Shown here piece after piece: positions 26,101 to 35,113 of a stretch of 64,000 nucleotides of DNA; within the stretch, counting starts at the first letter, position 1; each line of letters opens with the position of its first letter. The notes beneath the pieces are model-generated. The model did not search any database, was not told the origin of the DNA, and saw nothing but the letters and a program-made list of their open reading frames with translations. The translations under genes and the position numbers were made by a program. The DNA is taken from NCBI RefSeq assembly GCF_016902575.1, contig NZ_JACSNZ010000006.1:55309-119308 (forward strand). The letters run 5' to 3'. Source of the DNA: Pseudoflavonifractor capillosus. Its GTDB lineage: Bacteria; Bacillota; Clostridia; Oscillospirales; Oscillospiraceae.

Positions 26101-27300
26101 TTACAGCTTGGCGGCGATGGCCCGCATAAACTCCAGGCCGGTGACCTTCTGGGCGGGGGCTTTGCCCTCCCACAGGCCCACCAGGTCTCCGGTCATGACA
26201 CCGGACTCGATGGTGTCAATGGCGGCCTTTTCCAGGCGGTGGGCGAAGTCAGTGAGCTCAGGCAGCTCGTCCAGCTCGCCCCGCTTGGCCAGAGCGCCCG
26301 TCCAGGCGAAAATGGTGGCCATGGGGTTGGTGGACACCTGCTCACCCCGCAGGTGGCGGTAGTAGTGCTGGGTGACGGTGCCGTGGGCGGCCTCGTACTC
26401 ATAGTAGCCCTCGGGGGACACCAGCACCGAGGTCATCATGGCCAGGGAGCCGAAGGCGGTGGACACCATGTCGCTCATGACGTCGCCGTCGTAGTTCTTA
26501 CAGGCCCAGATGAACCCGCCCTTGGAGCGGATGACACGGGCCACAGCGTCGTCAATGAGGGTGTAGAAGTAAGTGATGCCCGCCTGCTCAAACTTCTCCT
26601 TGTACTCCGCCTCGTAGATTTCCTGGAAGATATCCTTGAAGGTGTGGTCATACTGCTTGGAGATGGTGTCCTTGGTGGAGAACCACAGGTCCTGCTTCAC
26701 GTCCAGAGCATACTGGAAGCAGGAGTGGGCAAAGGAGGTGATGGAGGCATCCACATTAAACTGCCCCTGCACCACGCCGGGGCCCTTAAAGTCCTGGATG
26801 GTCTGACGCTGCACACTGCCGTCGGCAGCGGTGAACACCAGTTCTGCCTTACCGGGGCCGGTAAGCCGCATCTCGGTGGCCTTATACACATCGCCAAAGG
26901 CGTGACGGGCGATGGTGATGGGCTTTTCCCAGTTCTTTACCACCGGGTTGATGCCCTCCACCATAATGGGGGCACGGAACACGGTGCCGTCCAGAATGGC
27001 ACGGATGGTGCCGTTGGGGGACTTCCACATCTGGGACAGATTATACTCCTCCACCCGCTGGGCGTTGGGGGTGATGGTGGCACACTTCACCGCCACGCCA
27101 TATTTCTTGGTGGCCTGGGCAGCATCCACCGTCACCTGATCCCCCGTCTCCTCCCGGTGGCGCAGCCCCAGGTCATAATACTCGGTTTTCAGGTCGATGA
27201 ACGGCTCCAGCAGCTCCTCCTTGATCTGCTGCCAGAGAATGCGGGTCATCTCGTCCCCGTCCATCTCCACCAGGGGCGTTTTCATCTGAATTTTACTCAT
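26101..27300 (-). CDS. icd: NADP-dependent isocitrate dehydrogenase (eukaryote-like homodimeric type)
   Basis: Converts isocitrate to 2-oxoglutarate with NADP, supplying glutamate synthesis. It has 399 residues. The core segments CATITPNAQRVEEYN and MWKSPNGTIRAILDGTVFR are those of the eukaryotic-type dimeric IDH subfamily rather than the E. coli type. AGGAG precedes ATG 27300. It has its own promoter at 27346-27374. The nearby gdhA (47526-48872) would use its product; no citrate synthase or aconitase gene is in the window. Confidence 0.95.
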   Translation of the reverse strand: MSKIQMKTPLVEMDGDEMTRILWQQIKEELLEPFIDLKTEYYDLGLRHREETGDQVTVDAAQATKKYGVAVKCATITPNAQRVEEYNLSQMWKSPNGTIRAILDGTVFRAPIMVEGINPVVKNWEKPITIARHAFGDVYKATEMRLTGPGKAELVFTAADGSVQRQTIQDFKGPGVVQGQFNVDASITSFAHSCFQYALDVKQDLWFSTKDTISKQYDHTFKDIFQEIYEAEYKEKFEQAGITYFYTLIDDAVARVIRSKGGFIWACKNYDGDVMSDMVSTAFGSLAMMTSVLVSPEGYYEYEAAHGTVTQHYYRHLRGEQVSTNPMATIFAWTGALAKRGELDELPELTDFAHRLEKAAIDTIESGVMTGDLVGLWEGKAPAQKVTGLEFMRAIAAKL

Positions 27301-27345
27301 GGATATCGCTCCTTTTCCCTTCCTTCGGGTATACTCGTGCTTCTC

Positions 27346-27374
27346 ATTTTACCCCAGAGCCATAAAAATTTCAA
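27346..27374 (-). promoter_or_regulatory. Promoter of icd
   Basis: On the minus strand TTGAAA, 17 bp, TAAAAT; ends about 45 bp before the icd start. Confidence 0.7.
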
Positions 27375-27410
27375 CCACTTTCGCACGCTAGCGAGGGAAA
27401 AGTTTGCACA

Positions 27411-27440
27411 AAAATGACCGGGAAACCCCGGTCATTTTTC
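27411..27440 (-). terminator. Terminator after the NSS transporter
   Basis: 13-bp stem AAAAATGACCGGG with its complement and TTTTT on the minus strand, 2 bp after the transporter stop. Confidence 0.85.
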
Positions 27441-27441
27441 T

Positions 27442-28830
27442 TTATGCAAAGAAGCGGTTCCAGTAGCCCATGACAAAAATGATAAGCATGATGATGGGCA
27501 GCAGATAGGTGACATAGAAGCGCACGTTGCGGGGGAAGCGCAGGCCCGACCCGGTGTTGGCCTCAGCCAGGAAGTTCTCCCAGCCCCAGCCCTTGCGGGT
27601 GACGCAGAACAGCAGGTACACCAGAGAGCCCAGAGGCAGAATGTTGTCACTGACCAAGAAGTCCTCCAGATCCATGATGGTGGTGCCTGCACCCAGAGGC
27701 TGGAAGCTGCTCCACAGGTTGAAGCCCAGCACGCAGGGCATGGACAGCACCAGAATGGCCACGGTATTCACCAGCACCGCCTTCTTCCGGCTCCAGCCCC
27801 ACTTGTCCATATAGAAACAGACGATGTTTTCAAACACGGCAATGACGGTGGACAGGGCGGCAAAGGACATGAACACGAAGAACAGAGCGCCCCACAGCCG
27901 TCCGCCGCTCATGGAGTTGAATACGTTGGGCAAGGTAATGAAGATCAGATCGCTGCCGCTGTCCGCTGCCACGCCAAAGGCAGAGCAGGCAGGGAAAATG
28001 ATAAGACCGGCGGTGAAAGCCACGCAGGTGTCCAGAATACCCACCCGCAGAGCCTCACCGGGCAGGGTGTGCTCCTTGCCGATGTAGCTGCCGAAAATGG
28101 CCAGCGCACCGATGCCCAGAGACAGGGTAAAGAAAGCCTGTCCCATGGCAGCATAGATGGCCTGCCAGAGAATGAAGTTGCCTTTGGCATCATAGACCAG
28201 GTTGTGGAAGTTGGGCATGAGGTAAAAGGCAAGGCCCTCCAAGCCACCCTCCAATGTCAGAGAGCGCACCGCCAGCAGCACCATCACCGCCAGCAGGCAC
28301 AGCATCATGGCCTTATTGATCTTCTCCACGCCATTTTGCAGACCCCGGGACACCACCAGCATGCTGCCCACCACCACCAGCACCATGAACACGGTCATGA
28401 GGCCAGGCTGGGAGAGCATATTGCCAAACTCCTGACTCACCCCGGCGGTATCCAGGCCATGGAAATCGCCCTTGGCCATCTTGATGCAGTACAAAATGAG
28501 CCAGCCTGACACGGAGGTGTAGAACATCATCAGCAGGTAGTTGCCCGCCAGGCCAAACCAGCTGTACCAGTGCCAGCGGGTGCCCTTAGGCTCCAGGGCC
28601 TGGAAGGACCCGGCCATGCTCTTCTGGCTGGCACGACCCACGGAAAACTCCATCACCATCACAGGCAGGCCCATGATAATCAGGAAGATCAGATAGACCA
28701 CCACAAAGGCGGCACCGCCGTACTGGCCTGTGATGTAGGGAAAGCGCCACACGTTGCCCAGACCAATGGCGCACCCGGCGGATATGAGTAAAAAGCCCAG
28801 CCGGGAGGAAAAACTCTCTCGTTGTTTCAT
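27442..28830 (-). CDS. NSS-family sodium-dependent transporter
   Basis: LeuT-fold sodium symporter, probably for an amino acid. It has 462 residues and about 11-12 membrane segments. The family signature GCAIGLGNVWRFPYITGQYGG is at residues 19-39, where TM1 unwinds around substrate and sodium. The second unwound helix contains FFTLSLGIGALAIFGSY near residue 250. Substrate is not predictable from the sequence. GGGAG precedes ATG 28830. It is monocistronic, with its own promoter and terminator. Confidence 0.94.
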   Translation of the reverse strand: MKQRESFSSRLGFLLISAGCAIGLGNVWRFPYITGQYGGAAFVVVYLIFLIIMGLPVMVMEFSVGRASQKSMAGSFQALEPKGTRWHWYSWFGLAGNYLLMMFYTSVSGWLILYCIKMAKGDFHGLDTAGVSQEFGNMLSQPGLMTVFMVLVVVGSMLVVSRGLQNGVEKINKAMMLCLLAVMVLLAVRSLTLEGGLEGLAFYLMPNFHNLVYDAKGNFILWQAIYAAMGQAFFTLSLGIGALAIFGSYIGKEHTLPGEALRVGILDTCVAFTAGLIIFPACSAFGVAADSGSDLIFITLPNVFNSMSGGRLWGALFFVFMSFAALSTVIAVFENIVCFYMDKWGWSRKKAVLVNTVAILVLSMPCVLGFNLWSSFQPLGAGTTIMDLEDFLVSDNILPLGSLVYLLFCVTRKGWGWENFLAEANTGSGLRFPRNVRFYVTYLLPIIMLIIFVMGYWNRFFA

Positions 28831-28883
28831 GGTTATAAACTCCCTCTTTTTCTTCTCGTCCCCTCTTTGGGGCGCAATTCGAT

Positions 28884-28912
28884 ATTTTACACGTTTTTCC
28901 TTTCTTCGTCAA
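28884..28912 (-). promoter_or_regulatory. Promoter of the NSS transporter
   Basis: Minus strand TTGACG, 17 bp, TAAAAT. Confidence 0.7.
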
Positions 28913-28946
28913 ACACAGTACCGTGCTAAATAATCGCTGTTTCCAC

Positions 28947-28975
28947 TTGTCCTGGGCGTGGAAGTCTCGTATAAT
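28947..28975 (+). promoter_or_regulatory. Promoter of the HAD phosphatase gene
   Basis: TTGTCC, 17 bp, TATAAT, 32 bp before the ATG. Confidence 0.7.
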
Positions 28976-29007
28976 GGAGCCATCACACATAAGAGAGGGA
29001 GCACACC

Positions 29008-29655
29008 ATGTACACCCACATTTTCTTTGACCTGGACGGGACGCTCACCGATCCAAAGGAGGGTATTACCAACTCGGTTGCCTACGCCCTGGCCTCCTTT
29101 GGCATTCAGGAGGATCCGAATCGGCTCACCCCCTTCATCGGCCCGCCCCTCATTGACTCTTTCATGGAGTTCTACCACTTTGACCTCCCTACCGCCCAGA
29201 AAGCGGTGGAAAAGTATCGGGAGTATTTCTCCCGCCGGGGGATCTTTGAAAACCGGGTGTTCTCCGGCTCTCAGCCCCTGCTGGCCCAGCTGAAGGAGGC
29301 GGGGAAAACCGTGTGCCTGGCCACCTCCAAGCCGGAAGTGTTTGCCCGGCAGATTTTGGAGCACTTCCACATTGACGGTTACTTTGACCAGATCGTGGGC
29401 AGCTGCCTGGACGGCAAGCGCACAAAAAAGGGCGAGGTCATTGCCGAGGTGTTCACCCGCCTGGGAGACGCCTGCCCGGACAAAGCAATGTGTGTCATGG
29501 TGGGTGACCGGCTCCACGACATCGTGGGTGCTCGGGAAAACGGGCTGGACTCCATTGGCGTCACCTTCGGCTACGGCAGCCAGGAAGAGCTTTCCCAGGC
29601 GGGCGCCACCCACATTGTCCATACATTTGAAGAATTGACCCAGCTGTTGGGGTGA
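29008..29655 (+). CDS. HAD superfamily phosphatase (Gph-like)
   Basis: The protein has 215 residues. HAD motif I is FFDLDGTLTD (Asp8 nucleophile, Asp10), motif II is the LATSKPEV region near 112, motif III Lys near 137 in GKRTKKGEV, and motif IV is VMVGDRLHDIVGA near 166. A helical cap (15-80) makes it a C1-type enzyme like phosphoglycolate phosphatase or the GMP/pyrophosphatase PpaX group. The substrate is not set by the sequence. It is a single gene between promoter 28947 and terminator 29655. Confidence 0.88.
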   Translation: MYTHIFFDLDGTLTDPKEGITNSVAYALASFGIQEDPNRLTPFIGPPLIDSFMEFYHFDLPTAQKAVEKYREYFSRRGIFENRVFSGSQPLLAQLKEAGKTVCLATSKPEVFARQILEHFHIDGYFDQIVGSCLDGKRTKKGEVIAEVFTRLGDACPDKAMCVMVGDRLHDIVGARENGLDSIGVTFGYGSQEELSQAGATHIVHTFEELTQLLG

Positions 29656-29690
29656 AAAAATCCTCTGAGGTGTTCCTCAGAGGATTTTTT
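29655..29690. terminator. Bidirectional terminator
   Basis: Perfect 16-bp stem with a TGTT loop, A6 on one side and T6 on the other; shared by the HAD gene (plus) and the P-type ATPase gene (minus). Confidence 0.9.
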
Positions 29691-29691
29691 A

Positions 29692-32136
29692 TCATTTAGA
29701 GTCTGCTCGTCTGCCCCCATGCTCCTTCTTCCACCGGGTCACCACCCGACTGCCCACTTCAAAGGCAGTCTCAAAGGCGTAGATCACCGAGGGGGTGAGC
29801 AGGAGAAACACGGTGATGACCAGGGCGGACTGGAGATCCAGAGCGGTAAGTTCAAAGACCCGGCCAAATCTCAGCACAGCAATCACCATTCCCACGGTCA
29901 TGCAACCCAGCAGCGCCCACCGTTTTTTGTCCAGGGGCCGGGCCACATAGTAGATCACCAGCAGTCCCACCGCCCCGATGGTGACGGTGGACAAGGTGGA
30001 CAGGGTAGCCCGCTGGAAGGTAAAGGCATAGGTAAATAGCTCCAAACCCACAATGAGCACAATGTTGGTCAGGCCACCGGGCAGGGCCCGGCGGAGCACG
30101 TTGTGCATAAACCGTCCCCGCACCAGCTCATGGTTGGGCTCCAGAGCCAGCACAAAGGATGGGATGCCGATGGTCAGGGCACTGATAAGGGTAAGCTGAA
30201 TGGGCACAAAGGGGTACGGGAATCCGGCAAAGAGAGTAATCAGGGATAAGAACACCGACATGATATTCTTCACCAGGTACAAAGCCGCAGCCCGCTGGAT
30301 GTTGTTGATGACCCGTCTGCCCTCCTCCACCACCTGGGGCATGGCGGAAAAGTCGGAGTCCAACAGCACCAGCTCCGCCACCTGGCAGGCAGCCTCCGCC
30401 CCGGAGGCCATGGCAATGCCGCAGTCGGCATCCTTCAGCGCCAACACGTCGTTGACGCCGTCTCCCGTCATGGCTACGGTATGCCCTGCTTTTTGCAGGG
30501 CCTTTACCAGCTTGCGCTTCTGATCCGGGGTCACTCGGCCAAAGACGGTGTATTCCTCCACCGCCCGGGCATAGTCACCCGGCTCTTTCAGGGTAGCGGC
30601 ATCCACAAAGTTCTCCGCCCCGGCGATTCCCGCCTGCTTGGCCACGTTGGACACGGTCTGAGGGTTGTCTCCGGAAATCACCTTCACCTGCACCCCGTAC
30701 TTGGCGAAGTAACGGAAGGTCTCAGGGGCCTCAGGCCGGATGGGGTTGGCCACCACCACCAGAGCCACGGGAATGACAATGCCCTGCAAGCCGCCTTCCT
30801 GGGTGGGGGGCGTGTCGCACTGGGCCAGCAACAACACCCGGCAACCCGCCTGCTGATAGGGAGCTACCTGTTCTTCAATGGCCTTATAATCTTCTTTCAG
30901 GATAAATTCCGGCGCCCCCACCACATAGGCGCCCCGGTCCCGGAACACCACCGCTGACCACTTGTTGGCGGAGGTGAAGGGAATGATCTCCTGGGCCTGC
31001 CATCTGGTTTCTGTACGGAACCGACTGGCCAAAGCCCGGGCGGTATCGTTGTCGGCATCCATCACTTGGTAGTATGCCCCCAGCACCTGCTCCACCTGGG
31101 CGGCAGGAAAGGCCTGCTCATCCAGGCACACCAGCTCCTGCACCGACATCTCGGGCTGGGTGACGGTGCCCGTTTTATCCACGCACAGCACGTCCACCCG
31201 GGCCAGGGTCTCAATGGCGCTCATCCGGTGCACCAGGGTCTTGCGCTGGGCAAGGCGGGCCACCGATACCGCCAGAGCCACACTGGTGAGCAGGTACAGT
31301 CCCTCGGGGATCATGCCGATGAGGGCGGCCACCATGGAGGTGATGGCGGTGGCAAAATCTTGCTCCTGCACCAGAAATTCATTGCAAAACAGGGCAATGC
31401 CCATGGGGATGAGGGCGAAGCCAATGACGTGGATGAGCCTGTCCAGGGACTTCATCATCTCCGACTGACCCACTCCCCGGTCTGCCTTGGCCTCGTGGGC
31501 CAGCCGGGCAGCGTAGCTGGCCGCCCCCACATGGTCCATGCGGGCCCGGCACCGGCCGGAAATGACAAAGCTGCCTGAGAGCAGGTCATCCCCGGGATTT
31601 TTCACAATGGGGTCTGCCTCGCCGGTGATGAGGGCCTCATTCACTGTCACCTGGCCCTCCATCACCGGGCCGTCAGCGGGAATCTGATCTCCCGCTCCCA
31701 GCTCCACGATGTCCTCCCGCACCAGCTTGTCCACCGGCACGGTGCCCAGCTGGCCGCCCCGCACCACCTTCACCCGGGCCTGGGCCACCAGGGAGAGCTT
31801 GCTCAAGGTGGCCCGGGAGCGCAGCTGCTGGACAATGCCGATGAGGGAGTTGATGGCGGCAATCACCAGGAAAAACATGTCCCGGAAATTGCCTGCCAGC
31901 ACCAGCAGCGCTGCCAGCACCACAAACACCAGGTTGAAGAAGGTCAGGGTATTCTCACGGATGATCTCACCGGTGGATTTCAGGTTGGTCTCCTCCACGG
32001 CGTTGTGCCACCCCGCAGCGGCAAGCTGGGACACCTGTTCATTGCTCAGCCCCTGCTGGGGATTGGGAAAATAGCGCTCCATTTGCCTGGGCTGTCCCTG
32101 GCCCAGGGCATGTTTTTGTCTCTTTTGTCGCTTCAT
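29692..32136 (-). CDS. P-type cation ATPase of the CtpE type
   Basis: The protein has 814 residues from ATG 32136, with GAGGAG 8 nt upstream; the GTG at 32160 is too close to that site. The actuator motif is TGEADP near 187, the phosphorylation site VDKTGTVTQP (DKTGT) near 322 and the hinge TGDGVNDVLALKDADCG near 580. The membrane motif MIPEGLYLL matches the CtpE-like group, which in mycobacteria takes up calcium; the ion here is an inference. Ten membrane helices are consistent with the hydrophobic pattern. It is downstream of the thioesterase and zinc-ribbon genes in one operon (28-bp gap). Confidence 0.9.
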   Translation of the reverse strand: MKRQKRQKHALGQGQPRQMERYFPNPQQGLSNEQVSQLAAAGWHNAVEETNLKSTGEIIRENTLTFFNLVFVVLAALLVLAGNFRDMFFLVIAAINSLIGIVQQLRSRATLSKLSLVAQARVKVVRGGQLGTVPVDKLVREDIVELGAGDQIPADGPVMEGQVTVNEALITGEADPIVKNPGDDLLSGSFVISGRCRARMDHVGAASYAARLAHEAKADRGVGQSEMMKSLDRLIHVIGFALIPMGIALFCNEFLVQEQDFATAITSMVAALIGMIPEGLYLLTSVALAVSVARLAQRKTLVHRMSAIETLARVDVLCVDKTGTVTQPEMSVQELVCLDEQAFPAAQVEQVLGAYYQVMDADNDTARALASRFRTETRWQAQEIIPFTSANKWSAVVFRDRGAYVVGAPEFILKEDYKAIEEQVAPYQQAGCRVLLLAQCDTPPTQEGGLQGIVIPVALVVVANPIRPEAPETFRYFAKYGVQVKVISGDNPQTVSNVAKQAGIAGAENFVDAATLKEPGDYARAVEEYTVFGRVTPDQKRKLVKALQKAGHTVAMTGDGVNDVLALKDADCGIAMASGAEAACQVAELVLLDSDFSAMPQVVEEGRRVINNIQRAAALYLVKNIMSVFLSLITLFAGFPYPFVPIQLTLISALTIGIPSFVLALEPNHELVRGRFMHNVLRRALPGGLTNIVLIVGLELFTYAFTFQRATLSTLSTVTIGAVGLLVIYYVARPLDKKRWALLGCMTVGMVIAVLRFGRVFELTALDLQSALVITVFLLLTPSVIYAFETAFEVGSRVVTRWKKEHGGRRADSK

Positions 32137-32164
32137 GCCTAAACTCCTCGGTTTATTCACCTAG

Positions 32165-32905
32165 TCAGTCCAAATTGGCCAAGGTCATGGCATATTCAAA
32201 GCGGGCCTCGCCTTCCGGCCCCATGCCCCGGGCGTAGAGGTGCTCCCCCTCCATGGCGGTCTCCATGGCCAGCTGCTCACCAGCCCGGCACTCACCGATG
32301 TAGGAGATCTGGAACTGGCGGACAAATTTCCCCTGTCCATGGCGCTCCAGGTGCAGTGCATCGCAGGCAAAGTCGGCGTAGTGGATGTTGTTGATATGCC
32401 CGTTGATGTCGGTGTCCGAGTACCCCAGATAGCGGTTGCCTGTAACTTGGAACTCCTGGGGCATAGGCACCCGGTGGAGCTTGATGGACTTTTTCCGCTC
32501 CCCACCGTCGGTGCCCTGGAACTCGGGCACGTCCCGCAGGCGGTAGAGCTTATGGGTGTCGGCATCCACCATCACCCATTGGGCTACCCCCTGGCCGATG
32601 GGCTTTCCGTCCCGGAAGATGTCGAAGTCCCGGTAGGTGGCCACACCGGTGCCGCCCCGGTGCCAGGTCTGGATGGTCACTTTCTCATTCCAACGCAGAG
32701 GAGCGTCCAGCTCCACCCAGTTCCGGGACACCATCCACAGGCAGTTATACTTCTCCAAAATCTCCGGCCCCGAGGCTCCCAGCTCAATGGCGGCCTGGGT
32801 GGCCGCCTCCTGCAAATAGCCCAGCAGCGCCGAGGGGCGGCACTGGTTGAACATATCCACGTCCCGGGAGTCCACCCGGAAGGTCGTCTCACAAATGGTG
32901 CTCAT
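32165..32905 (-). CDS. Acyl-ACP thioesterase
   Basis: Hot-dog-fold enzyme (PF01643 type) releasing free fatty acids from acyl-ACP. It has 246 residues from ATG 32905, which overlaps the upstream stop as ATGA and has GGAAG upstream. Two hot-dog halves are visible: VDSRDVDMFNQCRPSALLGY then KVTIQTWHRGGTG, and GYSDTDINGHINNIHYADF with the catalytic Asn/His region. An in-frame start at 33013 would add only GC-rich out-of-frame text from the upstream gene. The operon suggests lipid work coupled to the CtpE-type pump; this link is inference. Confidence 0.9.
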   Translation of the reverse strand: MSTICETTFRVDSRDVDMFNQCRPSALLGYLQEAATQAAIELGASGPEILEKYNCLWMVSRNWVELDAPLRWNEKVTIQTWHRGGTGVATYRDFDIFRDGKPIGQGVAQWVMVDADTHKLYRLRDVPEFQGTDGGERKKSIKLHRVPMPQEFQVTGNRYLGYSDTDINGHINNIHYADFACDALHLERHGQGKFVRQFQISYIGECRAGEQLAMETAMEGEHLYARGMGPEGEARFEYAMTLANLD

Positions 32906-33522
32906 GCTTCTTCCTTCTTTCCAGGGATGGTGAGGGTGTAACGTGCGCAGATCTCGTCCACGTCGTCCAGGGTGGCAGCAGGCAGGCGCAGGGTGGCTCC
33001 GCACCCAGCACACACCACATCCACCGAGGAATACCCCACCTTGATGCCATACTTGTCACAGCCGCAGCCGCAGGAGATGCCGCCCCGGCCCGCAATGTCC
33101 TTGAGCTCCGCCAGCACCTCGCCCATGACGATCTCGTCCAGGAAGGTGCCACGGGTCTCCTCCTGATCGTCCATGCGCAGCTTGTCCACCGCACGCTCCA
33201 GCTTTTCCATCTCCCCGAACACCGCTTCCTCCTCACCGATGAAGCAGCAGCCCAGCCCCGAGGCAGAGCAGGAGAGCACCAGCAGCTTCTCCTCCATCAT
33301 GGCCCGGGTGGCGCACACGGTGTGGTGGTCTTTGGCGCAGAAAAGGCAGGGCACTGTCACCTGGCAGTGCTCTCCCTGCTGGTGAAACTCCAGCTGGGAC
33401 TTTCCGCAGGGACAGGGAATGGTCTGGTCCCCGGCGGCCAGGGCAAAGGCGGTGCGCTCCACCACCACAGCCTTGCCGCACACGGGACAGATGTAACCGA
33501 TATATCTGGTCTGTTCCGACAT
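32902..33522 (-). CDS. Cys-rich multi-zinc-ribbon protein
   Basis: The protein has 206 residues from ATG 33522, with GGGAGGA upstream. CxxC pairs occur at CPVC (12-15), CPCG (about 37), CLFC (about 57), CGCGC (about 153) and CAGC (about 175), so several metal sites are likely. The middle has an acidic helical stretch (FGEMEKLERAVDKLRM). No catalytic motif is visible. It heads an operon with thioesterase and P-type ATPase and overlaps the thioesterase by 4 bp. It may regulate or assist those; unknown. A possible -10 box lies at 33571-33576. Confidence 0.7.
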   Translation of the reverse strand: MSEQTRYIGYICPVCGKAVVVERTAFALAAGDQTIPCPCGKSQLEFHQQGEHCQVTVPCLFCAKDHHTVCATRAMMEEKLLVLSCSASGLGCCFIGEEEAVFGEMEKLERAVDKLRMDDQEETRGTFLDEIVMGEVLAELKDIAGRGGISCGCGCDKYGIKVGYSSVDVVCAGCGATLRLPAATLDDVDEICARYTLTIPGKKEEA

Positions 33523-33616
33523 AAAAGGATTCCTCCCATAAGTTTTTCCAATCTTTGTCCAACAGTGTGCATTATACCACCCCTTTGTGAATTTTTCTAG
33601 GGCGTACCAGCTTTTG

Positions 33617-33646
33617 TGATAAATTCCTTGATAGGGGTGCATACTA
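33617..33646 (+). promoter_or_regulatory. Forespore-type (sigma-G/sigma-F) promoter of spoVAD
   Basis: TGATAA, 17 bp, CATACTA: the -10 box equals the sigma-G consensus CATACTA, and the -35 fits its loose TGxATA form. It ends 33 bp before the spoVAD ATG. SpoVA genes are sigma-G regulated in Bacillus. Confidence 0.75.
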
Positions 33647-33679
33647 GAGGCAAGACACTATCTCAAAGGAGTCCTGTCC

Positions 33680-34690
33680 ATGCCCCGCACATCCCAAACC
33701 TATTTGCTCTCCCGCCCTCCTGTGATCGTAGGCTACGGCAGCGCCGGAGGACGCAAGGAGTCCGAGGGCCCTCTGGGCCGCTTTTTTGATCACACCTGTC
33801 AGGACGACACCTTCCAGCAGTCCAGCTGGGAGATGGCGGAGACCACCATGCAGCAGCTGGCCCTGCAAAGTGCCTTGAAAAGGGCCCAGCTGTCCCCCCA
33901 GGATCTGGATCTCCTGCTGGCAGGCGACCTGCTCAATCAGTGCATCAGCTCCGCCTTTGCCGCCCGGTGGGCTGAAGTGCCCTATCTGGGGCTCTATGGA
34001 GCCTGCTCCACCATGGGGGAGAGCCTGGCTCTGGCCAGCCTGCTCCTCTCCGGGGGCTGGGGCAAGCATGCCGCCGCCATGACCTCCTCCCACTTCTGCT
34101 CCGCCGAGCGGCAGTACCGCACCCCCTTGGAGTACGGCTGCCAGCGTCCCCCCACGGCCCAGTGGACTGCCACCGCCGCCGGGGCAGTGATTCTTGCCGC
34201 TGACGGAGGCAAAGGTCCCGCCGTCACCGCCGTCACCATCGGCAAGGTGATGGACAAGGGCATCAAAGACCCCGCCAACATGGGAGCCGCCATGGCCCCG
34301 GCCGCCTACGACACCCTCCGGGCCCACTTTCGGGATACCGGGCGAGGCCCGGAGGACTACGACCTCATCCTCACCGGAGACTTGGGTCAGCTGGGGTGGC
34401 AGATCGTGTCCGATTTCTTCTCCCGGGACGGGATTCCCCTGTCCAACTACAACGACTGCGGTCTGATCCTCTTTGAACAGAAGGCACAGGATGTCCACTG
34501 CGGCGGCTCTGGGTGTGGATGCAGCGCCGCCGTGCTTACCACCATGGTCATTCCCGGCCTGCTGTCAGGTCGGTGGAAACGGGTGCTGTTCTGCCCCACC
34601 GGGGCGCTGCTCTCCCCGGTGTCCACCATGCAGGGAGAGTCCATCCCCGGTATCTGCCACGCCATCGTCCTGGAAGGAGGTACAAACTGA
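33680..34690 (+). CDS. spoVAD: Stage V sporulation protein AD
   Basis: Soluble thiolase-fold subunit of the SpoVA channel that loads dipicolinic acid into the forespore and releases it at germination. The protein has 336 residues. Family text includes PPVIVGYGSAGGRKESEGPLG, DLLLAGDLLNQCISS and the segment YGACSTMGESLALAS with a conserved Cys. GGAG precedes the ATG; the stop overlaps the spoVAE start by one base (TGATG). spoVAC, normally directly upstream, is absent here. Confidence 0.95.
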   Translation: MPRTSQTYLLSRPPVIVGYGSAGGRKESEGPLGRFFDHTCQDDTFQQSSWEMAETTMQQLALQSALKRAQLSPQDLDLLLAGDLLNQCISSAFAARWAEVPYLGLYGACSTMGESLALASLLLSGGWGKHAAAMTSSHFCSAERQYRTPLEYGCQRPPTAQWTATAAGAVILAADGGKGPAVTAVTIGKVMDKGIKDPANMGAAMAPAAYDTLRAHFRDTGRGPEDYDLILTGDLGQLGWQIVSDFFSRDGIPLSNYNDCGLILFEQKAQDVHCGGSGCGCSAAVLTTMVIPGLLSGRWKRVLFCPTGALLSPVSTMQGESIPGICHAIVLEGGTN

Positions 34691-35046
34691 TGGAATACTT
34701 CAACGCCTTTTTGTTGGGCGGCATTTTGTGCGTCATCGGCCAGGTGCTTTTGGACAAAACCAGCCTCACCCCCGCTCGCATCCTGGTATTCTATGTGGTA
34801 GCCGGGGTCATCCTCAGCGGCCTGGGGCTGTACCAGCCCTTGGTGGACTGGGCTGGGGCCGGGGCCACGGTGCCCCTCACCGGCTTTGGCCACACCCTGG
34901 CTCAGGGTGTGCGCAAGGCAGTGGAGGAGGAGGGCTGGCTGGGTGTGCTCACCGGCGGGCTTACCGCCACCGCCGGGGGCATTGCCCTGGCCATCACCCT
35001 GGGCCTTTTGGCATCCTTCCTGTTTCGACCCCGGCCCAAGAAATAA
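34690..35046 (+). CDS. spoVAE: Stage V sporulation protein AE
   Basis: Small membrane subunit of the SpoVA channel, 118 residues. Four hydrophobic stretches match the short clostridial SpoVAE/AEb form: residues 5-22, 32-50, 58-72 and 92-112. It shares one base with the spoVAD stop, so it is translationally coupled. No terminator separates it from the metK riboswitch, but metK has its own promoter. Confidence 0.92.
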   Translation: MEYFNAFLLGGILCVIGQVLLDKTSLTPARILVFYVVAGVILSGLGLYQPLVDWAGAGATVPLTGFGHTLAQGVRKAVEEEGWLGVLTGGLTATAGGIALAITLGLLASFLFRPRPKK

Positions 35047-35064
35047 ATTTCCACATTTCTCACA

Positions 35065-35093
35065 TTGACAGTTGAAGTTCCCCCAGATATAAT
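35065..35093 (+). promoter_or_regulatory. Promoter of the metK riboswitch transcript
   Basis: TTGACA, 17 bp, TATAAT: exact consensus hexamers. Confidence 0.85.
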
Positions 35094-35113
35094 ATTACAG
35101 AAATTGAATACTG

